A DNA stretch of 64,000 nucleotides from Avichristensenella sp031550535 (lineage in GTDB: Bacteria; Bacillota; Clostridia; Christensenellales; Aristaeellaceae), in the NCBI GenBank assembly GCA_031550535.1, contig JAVBOM010000043.1, positions 6,557 to 70,556 on the forward strand, written 5' to 3'. The notes under the pieces are model-generated. The model did not search any database. It saw only the letters and a list, made by a program, of their open reading frames with translations, and was not told the DNA's origin. Of this stretch, positions 41,515 to 49,077 are shown in pieces. Every line of letters begins with the position of its first letter. Positions within the stretch are counted from its first letter, which is position 1. The position numbers were made by a program, and so were the translations under genes.

Positions 41515-42255
41515 ATGAAGCGCATTCTGTTCTGGCTGTTTATGGCCGTCCTGCTCGCGCATGCCGCGGCGGGACAAGCCGCCACCCTGCTGCCCGACCC
41601 CTGTGTGCCGCTGGACGGAGGGTCTGTATCCGCCATCCTGTTTGATGGCGGCGAGCAAACGGTGGAGCGGGGCGCATACACCCTGGCAAGCGCGTGCGTA
41701 GACGGGCTGATCGCGCTGGACTGGCCGTCCCTCGACCCCAAACGCGTGCGGGCCGTGCGGCTTAATCCCGAAAGCGACGACGCCGCCTACCGCGAGGCGT
41801 GCGTGACCGTCGATCTGGGCGACATCCCGGCGCTGTACCCGTATGCCGTAACGGTGGAAGGGGTAAACGCGGCGGGGATCGCCAAGGTCATCGGCTATGC
41901 GCGGATACCGGACCCCACCTGCTCCGTGCCCATCGACCTGGAGGTTCTGTCGATCATCCGCCACGGGGGCGATGTGGACACGCCGCCACAGGCAGAGCCG
42001 CCGTCTGGCGATTGCTTTTCTTTTTGCTTCGTTTCAGGCGAAACAATAAAACTGCGCCTGGGCGTGCGCAACGGCGGCCAGGCGCTCTTTTCGTGGTATG
42101 AGGTTTTGGAAGACATGCGGGAACCCGCACCGGGGGAGGCCGTGACCGTGACCGTGGTGATCGCGGGCGGGGCAGATGGCCAGGAGAAGCGCGCGCTTAC
42201 GCTGACAATTATGAAAGGCGGGCCGCTGGTTGATGAAGGCGCGGGGGAGAATTGA
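41515..42255 (+). CDS. Secreted protein of unknown function
   Basis: 246 residues. Signal peptide (ILFWLFMAVLLAHAAAGQAA). The mature region holds several Cys residues (DPCVPLDGG, SACVDG, REACVTVDLG, DPTCSVPID, GDCFSFCFV), consistent with disulfide-bonded export. GGAGG 6 bases before the ATG. No family recognised. Confidence 0.65.
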   Translation: MKRILFWLFMAVLLAHAAAGQAATLLPDPCVPLDGGSVSAILFDGGEQTVERGAYTLASACVDGLIALDWPSLDPKRVRAVRLNPESDDAAYREACVTVDLGDIPALYPYAVTVEGVNAAGIAKVIGYARIPDPTCSVPIDLEVLSIIRHGGDVDTPPQAEPPSGDCFSFCFVSGETIKLRLGVRNGGQALFSWYEVLEDMREPAPGEAVTVTVVIAGGADGQEKRALTLTIMKGGPLVDEGAGEN

Positions 42256-42260
42256 GCGAC

Positions 42261-42324
42261 CATAAAGGGATTCCGCAGGGAATCTCTCTATGACGGCAGC
42301 ACTGATTTGAACAATCGGGCGCCA
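42261..42324 (+). repeat. Family I repeat, copy 21 (modules rearranged)
   Basis: GGGATTCCGCAGGGAATCTC comes first, then GACGGCAGCACTGATTTG and AACAATCGGGCGCC. The second module is flipped relative to its partner when compared with other copies. Confidence 0.75.
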
Positions 42325-42367
42325 GTTTTGAGAGACATGCCCAAGCGCCCGCTTCGCCCGCGCGCGG

Positions 42368-42607
42368 TCACGTGCAGCTCTCGCACGGGTCGCCCAGGGG
42401 AATACGATCCTTGCGGGCGGATTTTTCGTGCGCGTGATGACAGGGTTTGCCGGGATTTGACGCCGGCGTGAGTTCCACGGCGGCGGTGTCGCCTTTGTCG
42501 ATGCCGCGAACAGCCCTGGCCCAGGCGTAGCCTACCTCGGACACGGTCCAGGACGAGTTCTGGGGGCATGCCGCGTTGGCGGCGTAGGGGACGAAATCAA
42601 ATGGCAT
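42368..42607 (-). CDS. Small hypothetical protein
   Basis: 79 residues behind AAAGGAGGAA. Contains scattered Cys/His (NAACPQNSSW, GKPCHHAHEKS, GDPCESCT) that could bind metal, and a DKGDTAAVELTPASN stretch. No family recognised. The leader carries a family I repeat. Confidence 0.55.
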   Translation of the reverse strand: MPFDFVPYAANAACPQNSSWTVSEVGYAWARAVRGIDKGDTAAVELTPASNPGKPCHHAHEKSARKDRIPLGDPCESCT

Positions 42608-42649
42608 GCGATGGTTCCTCCTTTGGGTGTCGAACAGTGTGGATTCCAA

Positions 42650-42709
42650 GGTGGGATTTCTGGCGAAACCCCCTTATGACGCCTGATTTTTCAAATCAAC
42701 GCCGCCGTC
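42650..42709 (-). repeat. Family I repeat, copy 22
   Basis: GTGGGATTTCTGGCGAAACCC, CTTATGACGCCTGATTTTTC, AAATCAACGCCGCC. First stem has one mismatch; forward-frame stop is TAA. Confidence 0.88.
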
Positions 42710-42748
42710 ATGCAAAATCCTCTTGCGGCGGACGTTGTGCGGCCCTGT

Positions 42749-43246
42749 CTATTCCGCCTGTTTCAGCCAGGCTTCAATGTCCTGACCCGCGCCAGACGCG
42801 CGGGAGCCGCGTATTGCCAGCCCTTTGGCAATGGTCGCGCCCGGGGCGAGCCGCGCGATATCGCGCTCGCTGCGGCCCATGCCGCTGCCCTCGTGCGTGC
42901 AAAACGGGCGGATGGTCTTGCCCGCAAAGTCGTGCGCTTGCAGGAACGTGAACAGGGGCATCGGCAGTGTGCCCCACCAGTTGGGGAAGCCGAGATACAC
43001 GGTGTCATACGCGGTCAGATCCGCGCCCGCCGCCTCCGCCTCGAGCGCCGGGCGGGCGTCTGCCTGCTGCTCCTTCTTCGCCACGGCCACCACGGCGTCG
43101 TAGCCACTGGGATACACGCCCGCCGCGCGGACCTCCAATGTGTCGCCGCCGGTCTGCCGGGCAATCTCCTTCGCGGCGGCCCGCGTGTTGCCGGAGTGGG
43201 TGAAATACACGACGAGCGCCTTGCCGCCGTTGCTGCTATTGTTCAT
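42749..43246 (-). CDS. Flavodoxin
   Basis: 165 residues. FMN phosphate loop VVYFTHSGNTRAAAKEIA (residues 12-29), FMN-binding loops in TVYLGFPNWWGTLPMPLFTFL (split: YLGFPNWWGTL and PMPLFTFL) and FCTHEGSGMGRSERDI. It matches the flavodoxin-like (YdhA/Flavodoxin_4) group that is often induced with aldo-keto or alcohol dehydrogenase genes. Its promoter (43336-43366) has a 19-bp spacer with an operator dyad, shared with the divergent MerR regulator. Confidence 0.9.
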   Translation of the reverse strand: MNNSSNGGKALVVYFTHSGNTRAAAKEIARQTGGDTLEVRAAGVYPSGYDAVVAVAKKEQQADARPALEAEAAGADLTAYDTVYLGFPNWWGTLPMPLFTFLQAHDFAGKTIRPFCTHEGSGMGRSERDIARLAPGATIAKGLAIRGSRASGAGQDIEAWLKQAE

Positions 43247-43270
43247 GCGCAATCCCTCCATTTCTGTCGT

Positions 43271-43330
43271 GAGGCGGCGATTCCGTGCGAAATCCCCCGA
43301 TGGCCCGGAATCTCCGGTTCCCCGCCTCTG
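43271..43330 (-). repeat. Family I repeat, copy 23 (subtype B)
   Basis: GATTCCGTGCGAAATCCCC then GGAATCTCCGGTTCCCCGCC, the same second module as copy 2. It begins about 6 bases downstream of the flavodoxin -10 box. Confidence 0.78.
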
Positions 43331-43335
43331 AGGAG

Positions 43336-43366
43336 AGCATACCCCCTGGACCTTGCTCCAAGTCAA
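43336..43366 (-). promoter_or_regulatory. MerR-type promoter of the flavodoxin gene
   Basis: Minus strand TTGACT, 19-bp spacer carrying TGGAGCAAGGTCCA, then TATGCT (plus 43361-43366 and 43336-43341). The 19-bp spacing is the hallmark of promoters untwisted by MerR regulators. Confidence 0.7.
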
Positions 43367-43398
43367 GGGGTGCTGGCAAACTTCGCCAGTCTATCGGA

Positions 43399-43416
43399 TT
43401 GGAGTGGACTCCACTT
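43399..43416. promoter_or_regulatory. Third operator-like dyad between the divergent genes
   Basis: TTGGAGTGGACTCCACTT, matching the dyads in both promoters. No good -35/-10 pair surrounds it. Confidence 0.5.
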
Positions 43417-43447
43417 CACGCACATTGCACAAACTTTTGCACTTCGC

Positions 43448-43478
43448 TTGACATGGAGTGAACTCCAGATGATATGGT
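43448..43478 (+). promoter_or_regulatory. MerR-type promoter of the merR-like gene
   Basis: TTGACA at 43448-43453, 19-bp spacer with the perfect dyad TGGAGTGAACTCCA, TATGGT at 43473-43478. Confidence 0.75.
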
Positions 43479-43490
43479 GGGGTGAGAAGA

Positions 43491-43553
43491 GATAGGGATT
43501 CCTCACGGAATCCCCTGATGGTGCGGATTCGGGCAATCCCCGCCGCGCTCGTC
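43491..43553 (-). repeat. Family I repeat, copy 24 (subtype C)
   Basis: TAGGGATTCCTCACGGAATCCC, then GTGCGGATTCGGGCAATCC and CCGCCGCGC. Begins about 13 bases after the -10 box, at the start of the MerR transcript. First piece is two abutting blocks: TAGGGATTCC and TCACGGAATCCC. Confidence 0.8.
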
Positions 43554-43592
43554 TATTCAAATCCGCCCCGCTTAGGGGAAGGAGGCCAACCC

Positions 43593-43955
43593 ATGACCAT
43601 TGCCGAAGTCTCCCGCCAGTACGGCTTATCGCAGGACACGCTGCGCTACTACGAGCGCGTGGGGCTGCTGCCCGCCGTCAACCGGAACAAGAGCGGCAAC
43701 CGGGACTATACGGAGGACAACACCCGATGGGTGGAGTTCATCAAGTGCATGCGCGGCGCGGGCATCTCCGTAGAGGCGCTGATTGAGTATGTGGCCATGT
43801 ATCAGAAGGGTGAAAGCACCCGCCAGGCCCGGCTGGCGCTACTGAAGGAGCAGCGGGAGGCGATGGCCGCGCGCGTCGCGGAGCTGACGAGCACGCTGGC
43901 GCGGCTGGACAAGAAAATCGCCATGTACGACGATGTGATTTTGCCCAAGAAGTAG
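43593..43955 (+). CDS. MerR-family transcriptional regulator (AdhR/NmlR-like)
   Basis: 120 residues. N-terminal MerR helix-turn-helix: MTIAEVSRQYGLSQDTLRYY, then ERVGLLPAVNRNKSGNRDYT. Long dimerisation helix in residues 75-115 ending DLKKxIAxYD-like (RLDKKIAMYDDVI). Lacks the metal-binding cysteines of MerR/CueR, so it fits the electrophile/aldehyde-sensing NmlR/AdhR group, which controls flavodoxin-like and aldo-keto or alcohol dehydrogenase genes, both found beside it. AAGGAGG before the ATG. Its TAG stop is the first triplet of a family I repeat. Confidence 0.88.
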   Translation: MTIAEVSRQYGLSQDTLRYYERVGLLPAVNRNKSGNRDYTEDNTRWVEFIKCMRGAGISVEALIEYVAMYQKGESTRQARLALLKEQREAMAARVAELTSTLARLDKKIAMYDDVILPKK

Positions 43956-44218
43956 GGATTTTTGGCGAAAGCTCCCCGGTATTTCGCGCTGCCGCCGCCC
44001 CGGTATTGTCGCGCTGGCCCTTCGGTCGATCGCGCGCCCTGGTATTGTCGCACTGGCCGCCTTCGCGCCCATTGCGCACCCCGGCATTGTCGTGCTGTGC
44101 GCATTCGCGCCCATCGCTCTGTATCTCGGCGCGCCTTCGGGCACTGTATCCGCCACTGGCGGCGCTCCCCTCTGGTGCTTCTTATGGCGCCCGATTTTTG
44201 AAATCCGCGCCGCCACCA
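43953..44218 (-). repeat. Family I repeat, copy 25, split by a ~205-bp tandem-repeat insert
   Basis: The left half TAGGGATTTTTGGCGAAAG is at 43953-43971 and the right half CTTATGGCGCCCGATTTTTG, AAATCCGCGCCGCC is at about 44181-44216. Between them are four or five degenerate ~40-bp units starting CCCCGGTATTGTCGCGCTGG, CCTGGTATTGTCGCACTGG and CCCCGGCATTGTCGTGCTG. This fills the whole 302-bp gap before the aldo-keto reductase gene; no gene is supported in it. Confidence 0.75.
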
Positions 44219-44257
44219 GAAACGCGCTCACAAACGACGACAAATAGGAGGTTCCCC

Positions 44258-45427
44258 ATGATCCACAAGCCGTTTCAGGAATTATCGCTTTCATGGCTCG
44301 GTATGGGCGCGATGCGTCTGCCCAAAATAGAGGGCAAGGGCGAGGCGATTGAAGAGGCCAAGGCGCGCGCGCTGATCGATACCGCGTACGCGAACGGCGT
44401 CAACTACTTCGACACCGCGTACCGCTACCACGGCGGCGAGTCCGAGCTGGTGCTCGGCCGGGCGCTGGAACAATATCCGCGCGAAACATGGCGCCTGGCC
44501 ACCAAAATGCCCGGGCACATGATGCGGCGACTGCCGGACGGGCAGTATGAGTTCACGGGCCTGCTCGCGGGCCAGGCGGGCAAGTCGCCCGCGCAGATAT
44601 TCGAGGAGCAACTGAACAAGTGCCGGGTGGATTATTTCGATTTCTATCTGCTGCACAATGTCTGCGAGACCGCGTACGATTTCTACACGGACAAGGATAT
44701 CGGTGTGGTGGAATACCTGCTGGCGCAGAAGCGCGCCGGGCGCATCCGGCACCTGGGATTCTCCGCGCATGGCAGAGCCGAAACGATCGACCGGTTCCTG
44801 ACCGAGCAGCCGCACTTCGAGTTCGCGCAGATCCAGCTCAACTACCTGGACTGGACGCTGCAGGACGCGAAGCGCAAGTACGACGTGCTGACGCGCCATG
44901 GCCTTCCGGTGATCGCGATGGAACCGTGCCGGGGCGGGCGGCTGGCGTCGCTGGACAGCTCGACCGAGGCGAAGCTGAAGGCCGCGCGGCCGAATGACTC
45001 CATCGCGTCGTGGGCGTTCCGCTTCCTGCAATCGCTGCCGAATGTGATGGTCGTGCTGAGCGGCATGACGGAGATGGCGCAGCTTACGGAGAACCTCGCG
45101 CTGTTTTCCAAGGCCGACCCGGTCAGCGAAGCCGAACTTGCGCTGCTGAACGACGCCGTGGCGGCGCTGGCCGAGCAGGTGCCGTGCACCGCCTGCCGCT
45201 ACTGCACCGAGCACTGCCCGAAGGGCCTTGATATCCCGGAACTGCTGTCCATGTACAACGAGCACCGCTTCGGCAACGCGTTCACCTTGAAGTTCACGAT
45301 GGACGCCATGGCGAAGGAGGCGCTGCCGGCCGCGTGCATCGCGTGCGGCGCGTGTTCGCGCATCTGCCCGCAGGGGATCGACATCCCGGGGGCGATGCAA
45401 GCGTTCGCGGGGGCGCTGGGAGAATAG
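44258..45427 (+). CDS. Aldo/keto reductase with C-terminal 4Fe-4S domain
   Basis: 389 residues. Aldo-keto reductase barrel with GVNYFDTAYRYHGGESE (catalytic Asp and Tyr, residues 46-62), LATKMPGH (Lys), and DYFDFYLLHNV (His). C-terminal ferredoxin-like part has CTACRYCTEHCPKGLDIP and CIACGACSRICPQGIDIP, two tetra-Cys clusters. Probable NAD(P)H-dependent aldehyde or ketone reductase. Downstream of the MerR regulator, so likely part of the same stress response. Start at 44258 with TAGGAGG; the longer frame runs back through the repeat and is rejected. Confidence 0.92.
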   Translation: MIHKPFQELSLSWLGMGAMRLPKIEGKGEAIEEAKARALIDTAYANGVNYFDTAYRYHGGESELVLGRALEQYPRETWRLATKMPGHMMRRLPDGQYEFTGLLAGQAGKSPAQIFEEQLNKCRVDYFDFYLLHNVCETAYDFYTDKDIGVVEYLLAQKRAGRIRHLGFSAHGRAETIDRFLTEQPHFEFAQIQLNYLDWTLQDAKRKYDVLTRHGLPVIAMEPCRGGRLASLDSSTEAKLKAARPNDSIASWAFRFLQSLPNVMVVLSGMTEMAQLTENLALFSKADPVSEAELALLNDAVAALAEQVPCTACRYCTEHCPKGLDIPELLSMYNEHRFGNAFTLKFTMDAMAKEALPAACIACGACSRICPQGIDIPGAMQAFAGALGE

Positions 45428-45483
45428 GGGGCCGCGGGGAAACGCAAGGGCTTTGCCCCTTGATGCCCCGCCAGGGCGACACC

Positions 45484-45551
45484 GCGCCATAAGGGAATTC
45501 CTTGCGGAATTCCCTTATGGCGGCCGGTTTTTCAAATCAACGCCGCCGTCA
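45484..45551 (-). repeat. Family I repeat, copy 26 (extended palindrome)
   Basis: GCCATAAGGGAATTCC and GGAATTCCCTTATGGC form a 16-bp perfect stem around TTGC, followed by GGTTTTTCAAATCAACGCC. It precedes a terminator. Confidence 0.88.
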
Positions 45552-45565
45552 GGGACAACAAACCA

Positions 45566-45597
45566 AAGGGGAAGCGGCAACGCTTCCCCTGTTTTGT
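45566..45597 (+). terminator. Rho-independent terminator after the aldo-keto reductase gene
   Basis: AGGGGAAGCG, loop GCAA, CGCTTCCCCT, then GTTTTG. Ends the plus-strand unit. 45598-45678 holds nothing else. Confidence 0.85.
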
Positions 45598-45678
45598 CGT
45601 CTGGCGCGGCATCGGATCAAACCGCTAGGCACCGCGCCTCCGCGGGAACCGGATTCGCCAGCGCGAAAATCGTTCCCT

Positions 45679-46287
45679 CTACCGCAATACCCCCCGCTCC
45701 CCTAGCCCTTCCGAGACCATCCTCGCCACAGCCCCCGCGCCTTCTTGATTGAAATGCGTGTTATCTCCGGACACGAACATCCGCGCGGATTCCTCCGGCC
45801 CCATCGTCCGGAGCCACGCGCGCGTCTTGGCCTTCAGGTCAATCAGCGGGATGCCCTCCCGCGCAGCCATCTGGCGGACTGTCGCCGGGTACTCGCCATG
45901 CGTGTACAGCAGCGATCCGTCACCGACAAAATAACGGCGGCAGACGCTCGTCAGCAGCACCGGCACAGCACCCGCGTTCCGCGCGGCGGAAACATAGCGC
46001 AGCAGCATGGCCGGGAATGTCGTGGCTGGGTCGGTGTGCCGCTTCGCGTCGTCCTTCTCGTCGTTGTGCCCGAACGCGACCAGCAGCAGATCGCCCATCT
46101 CCATCGCGCTTTCGATCGGCACGAAGCGCCCCTCGTCCCAGAAACTAAGCGAGCTGCGTCCGCCAATCGCGGCATTATACACGCGATACCCCTTCGGCAG
46201 ACACGGCGCAAGCTGCCCGCCCCAGCCGTAATACGGGTCACTCCCGTTCTCCACGGTGGAATCCCCGACGATATAAATGGTTCGCAT
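45679..46287 (-). CDS. SGNH/GDSL esterase, rhamnogalacturonan acetylesterase-like
   Basis: 202 residues without signal peptide. Block I IYIVGDSTVENG (nucleophile Ser), block II NAAIGGRSS, block III LVAFGHNDEKD and block V VSGDNTHFNQEG (Asp-His). This is the layout of pectin acetylesterases of the RhgT/YesY type. It is the last gene behind the sugar ABC operon, so it probably deacetylates the imported pectin-derived sugar. Start 46287 behind GGAGAA. Confidence 0.85.
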   Translation of the reverse strand: MRTIYIVGDSTVENGSDPYYGWGGQLAPCLPKGYRVYNAAIGGRSSLSFWDEGRFVPIESAMEMGDLLLVAFGHNDEKDDAKRHTDPATTFPAMLLRYVSAARNAGAVPVLLTSVCRRYFVGDGSLLYTHGEYPATVRQMAAREGIPLIDLKAKTRAWLRTMGPEESARMFVSGDNTHFNQEGAGAVARMVSEGLGERGVLR

Positions 46288-46301
46288 ATGCTTCTCCATG
46301 A

Positions 46302-46362
46302 GGTGGGGATTTCTTGCGAAATCTCTCTATGGCGCCCGATTCTTCGAATCCGCGCCGCCACC
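46302..46362 (-). repeat. Family I repeat, copy 27
   Basis: GGGATTTCTTGCGAAATCTC, TCTATGGCGCCCGATTCTTC, GAATCCGCGCCGCC. The forward-frame stop here is TAG. Upstream of the esterase gene. Confidence 0.9.
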
Positions 46363-46367
46363 GAGGT

Positions 46368-46403
46368 CAAAAGAAAGGGCGGACCCGAAAATCCGCCCTT
46401 TCC
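46368..46403 (-). terminator. Terminator after the solute-binding protein gene
   Basis: AAAGGGCGGA and TCCGCCCTTT stem with loop CCCGAAAA; on the minus strand it ends in TTTCTTTTG. Confidence 0.82.
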
Positions 46404-46418
46404 CGTTGTTCGCAAACC

Positions 46419-47948
46419 TTACTTGTACATCCCCGCGTCGATCAGCTCGGCCTTCTGGTCCAGAATGGCCTGATAGCCCGCGTCGAGGAAAATCTGGCAG
46501 CTCTCCTTGTACACGTCGTCAAACGTCTCCGGGGAGGCCATGGCGCACTTGACATACAGCTCCTGCCAGAGCGTGTTCAGGTCTGCCTTGTTCTCGGCCA
46601 CGGAGGTGACGGAGGTGGTGTACAGCGCGTCCGGCACGCGGTACTCGGCGTTCTTGTCAAAGTACGCCTTGCTGTCGAGGATGAGCTGCTCGTATCCCTC
46701 GGGCGCCCAGTTCAGCAGGTTGGCTTTCTCCTGCATCTCAGCGGTCGGGTACTGCGCGCTCTCCTCCCACAGGCACCAGTAGTCCTTGTTGTTGTTGTCG
46801 GAAAGCCGGGATTCGCCCGCGAACTCCGCGTTCTTCACGGCGATGCCGTCCGCGCTCAGCGTGTAGTTCTCGCCTTCGATGCCGTTCTCCAGCATGAACA
46901 GGTGATCGTCCTGCAGCATCCACTCCAGGTACTTCCACACGGCGACGCGGGTGGCCTCGTCCGCGGAGGCGTTGATGCCCATAATCATGCCGAAGGGCCA
47001 GTAGCCGCGCTCCATGCTGGGGTTTCCGGCAGGCACGGTCGCGTTCGGGTCAAGCGTCGCGAGCGTCGCGTCCGGGAAGTTGGCCAGCAGGGACGAAATC
47101 ACCGTCGTGCCGGTCGCCAGGTACAGCGAGTACGTGCCCGCGCGGCCGGAGACGAAGTCCGCCATGGCCTCGTTGGTGTCGGTGTTCAGGTAGAACTCCG
47201 GGTCCAGCGTGCCGGCGTTGTACTGCTCGTTCAGGTTCTTCAGGTACTTGTAGGTCGGCTCCCAGGTGAAGTCCGCTACGCCCAGCTCCGAATACAGCGC
47301 GTGCTCGCGCTCATCATTCGGCCATGTGCGGAAGGGATAGCTGTAGGTGAAGTTATCCTTGACGAGCTGGTGATTCACATAGCCCAGGCCCGCGTCCTTC
47401 CACGCCAGCAGCACTTCGTTGTACTCTTCCAGGCTGCGCGGCATTTCCTTGCCCACCTGGTCCAGCCAGTCCTGGCGGATCAGCGTCAGCCAGTTGTAGG
47501 CGGTCGGCCGGCCGGCGAAGAAGAAATACGCCTCGCCGTCGAGCGCGCCGTACTGTTCGATCATGTCCTTCGTGCGCTCGTAGTACGTGGGCGCGTTCGC
47601 CTTCATCTCTTCCAGGTCCAGCGGCTGCAGCGCGCCCTCGGTCTGGTAGGCGACGGCCTGCGGCATGTCGTAGTGGAACACGATGTCCGGCGCGTTGCCC
47701 GCGGCGAGCATCTGCATGTAGTCCTGCACCTCGGCCGAGCGGGTGATCGCCACAAACTGCACCGTGATGCCGTTCGGGGTGCCGAACTCGTCCTGAATCC
47801 ACTGGGTATAGTAGTTTTCGGTCACGTTCCAGCCCTCGTAACCCCGGTCATACACCGGGATTTTGATGGTGATGTTCTCCGCCGTGGCAAAGGACATCAT
47901 CCCCAGCGCCATCACAAGCGCCAGCAGCAGCGACAGCCATTTCTTCAT
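46419..47948 (-). CDS. Extracellular solute-binding protein of a sugar ABC transporter (LplA/YtcQ-like)
   Basis: 509 residues. Signal peptide LSLLLALVMALGMMSFATA without a lipobox cysteine, which is odd for a Gram-positive binding protein: it would be released unless anchored otherwise. The mature part has the family pattern (ITIKIPVYDRG, AAGNAPDIVFHYD, YNWLTLIRQDWLDQVG, FGMIMGINASADEATRV). It is the last gene of the LplB/LplC operon and probably delivers an acidic or pectin-like oligosaccharide. AAGGAGG precedes the ATG. Confidence 0.9.
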   Translation of the reverse strand: MKKWLSLLLALVMALGMMSFATAENITIKIPVYDRGYEGWNVTENYYTQWIQDEFGTPNGITVQFVAITRSAEVQDYMQMLAAGNAPDIVFHYDMPQAVAYQTEGALQPLDLEEMKANAPTYYERTKDMIEQYGALDGEAYFFFAGRPTAYNWLTLIRQDWLDQVGKEMPRSLEEYNEVLLAWKDAGLGYVNHQLVKDNFTYSYPFRTWPNDEREHALYSELGVADFTWEPTYKYLKNLNEQYNAGTLDPEFYLNTDTNEAMADFVSGRAGTYSLYLATGTTVISSLLANFPDATLATLDPNATVPAGNPSMERGYWPFGMIMGINASADEATRVAVWKYLEWMLQDDHLFMLENGIEGENYTLSADGIAVKNAEFAGESRLSDNNNKDYWCLWEESAQYPTAEMQEKANLLNWAPEGYEQLILDSKAYFDKNAEYRVPDALYTTSVTSVAENKADLNTLWQELYVKCAMASPETFDDVYKESCQIFLDAGYQAILDQKAELIDAGMYK

Positions 47949-47994
47949 TGGGGTACCTCCTTCTTTTGATTCGCGCGAATGCCAACTATACAAC

Positions 47995-48139
47995 ATCGGG
48001 GCATCCCCGATTGCGTATCGACCGCTTGACCCCGGAGAGTTCGAGAGGCCGAAGCCTTTCGACCAACAATCAGACCTGACGGCGTGTACGTCGGGTCTGT
48101 GATCCCAGTACCAGTCCCGCAGGACTGGTTCTGGGATCA
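47995..48139 (-). other. Three hairpins between the permease and binding-protein genes
   Basis: 48100-48139: TGATCCCAG..CTGGGATCA enclosing ACCAGTCC/GGACTGGT; 48071-48099: CAGACCTGACG/CGTCGGGTCTG; 47995-48011: ATCGGGG/CCCCGAT. No T tract. They lie in the 198-bp gap, where partial termination or mRNA protection commonly raises the level of the binding protein. Confidence 0.6.
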
Positions 48140-48146
48140 TTACCTG

Positions 48147-49058
48147 TTACCCCTTCACCGCCCCAATCATGATCCCCTGCACAAAATACCGCTGCAAAAA
48201 CGGGTACACGCACAGGATCGGGATGGTGGCGAACATGACGCACGCGGCCTTGAGCACCTCGGGGTTCGTCTTGACGACCACGACGGTTTCCGACGACTGG
48301 AAACTCTCCGTCGCGGCGATAATCAGGTAATACAGTTTGAGCTGCATGGGCCGGAGGCTGACGTTCTGCTTGATGTAGAACAGCGCGTCCTGGTACGCGT
48401 TCCAGCGGCCTACGGCCAGGAACAGCGCGATGGTCATGATGATGGGCTTGGACAGCGGGATCACCAGGCTCCACAGGATGCGGAGATACCCCGCGCCCTC
48501 GATGCGCGCCGATTCCTCGATGCTGTCGGGAAAGCTGCTCTGCAGCGATGTTTTCATAATCAGCAGGTTGTACGCCGAGAACGCCAGCGGAAAAATCAGG
48601 GACGACAGCTTTTCCAGCATGCCCAAGCGGTGGATCAGCAGATAATCCGGGATGATGCCGCCGCTGAAGTACAGCGTGAACATGATGAGGAACGTGAACA
48701 GCGTGCGCCCCTTGAGCTGCTTTCTGGATAGCGGATACGCGGCGCACAGCGTCAGGAACAGCCCGATCGCCGTGAAGGAGACCGTCATGACGATGGAGAT
48801 GTACATCGAGCGCACGATGCTCTGGTCGTAGAGCACCTTGCGGTACGCGTCCAGCGTGAACCCCTTGGGCCACAGGAACACCTTGCGCGCGATCACATAC
48901 GCCTCGCTCGACAGCGACTTGGCCAGCACGTGCAGGAACGGCAGCACACACGTCAGGCAGACCAGGGCCAGAACTACGTAGATGAAGATATCCATCGCCA
49001 CATTGCCGGCGCTACGCCGGATGTGCCGCGTGCGCTGAATGCGCTTTGTGCCTACCAT
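48147..49058 (-). CDS. Sugar ABC transporter permease (LplC-like)
   Basis: 303 residues with six helices (IFIYVVLALVCLTCVLPFL, TLFTFLIMFTLYFSG). The cytoplasmic EAA loop is SIEESARIEGAGYLRILWSL, which docks the ATPase; that ATPase is not encoded here and is usually a shared MsmX-type protein in this family. Start behind AAGGAG. Operates with the other permease and the binding protein. Confidence 0.92.
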   Translation of the reverse strand: MVGTKRIQRTRHIRRSAGNVAMDIFIYVVLALVCLTCVLPFLHVLAKSLSSEAYVIARKVFLWPKGFTLDAYRKVLYDQSIVRSMYISIVMTVSFTAIGLFLTLCAAYPLSRKQLKGRTLFTFLIMFTLYFSGGIIPDYLLIHRLGMLEKLSSLIFPLAFSAYNLLIMKTSLQSSFPDSIEESARIEGAGYLRILWSLVIPLSKPIIMTIALFLAVGRWNAYQDALFYIKQNVSLRPMQLKLYYLIIAATESFQSSETVVVVKTNPEVLKAACVMFATIPILCVYPFLQRYFVQGIMIGAVKG

Positions 49059-49077
49059 TGCTTTGCTCCTTTCCTAG

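Noticed and set aside
44006..44257. N-terminal extension of the aldo-keto reductase
   Set aside because: It translates the tandem repeat and family I half-copy; a TAGGAGG site marks the start at 44258.
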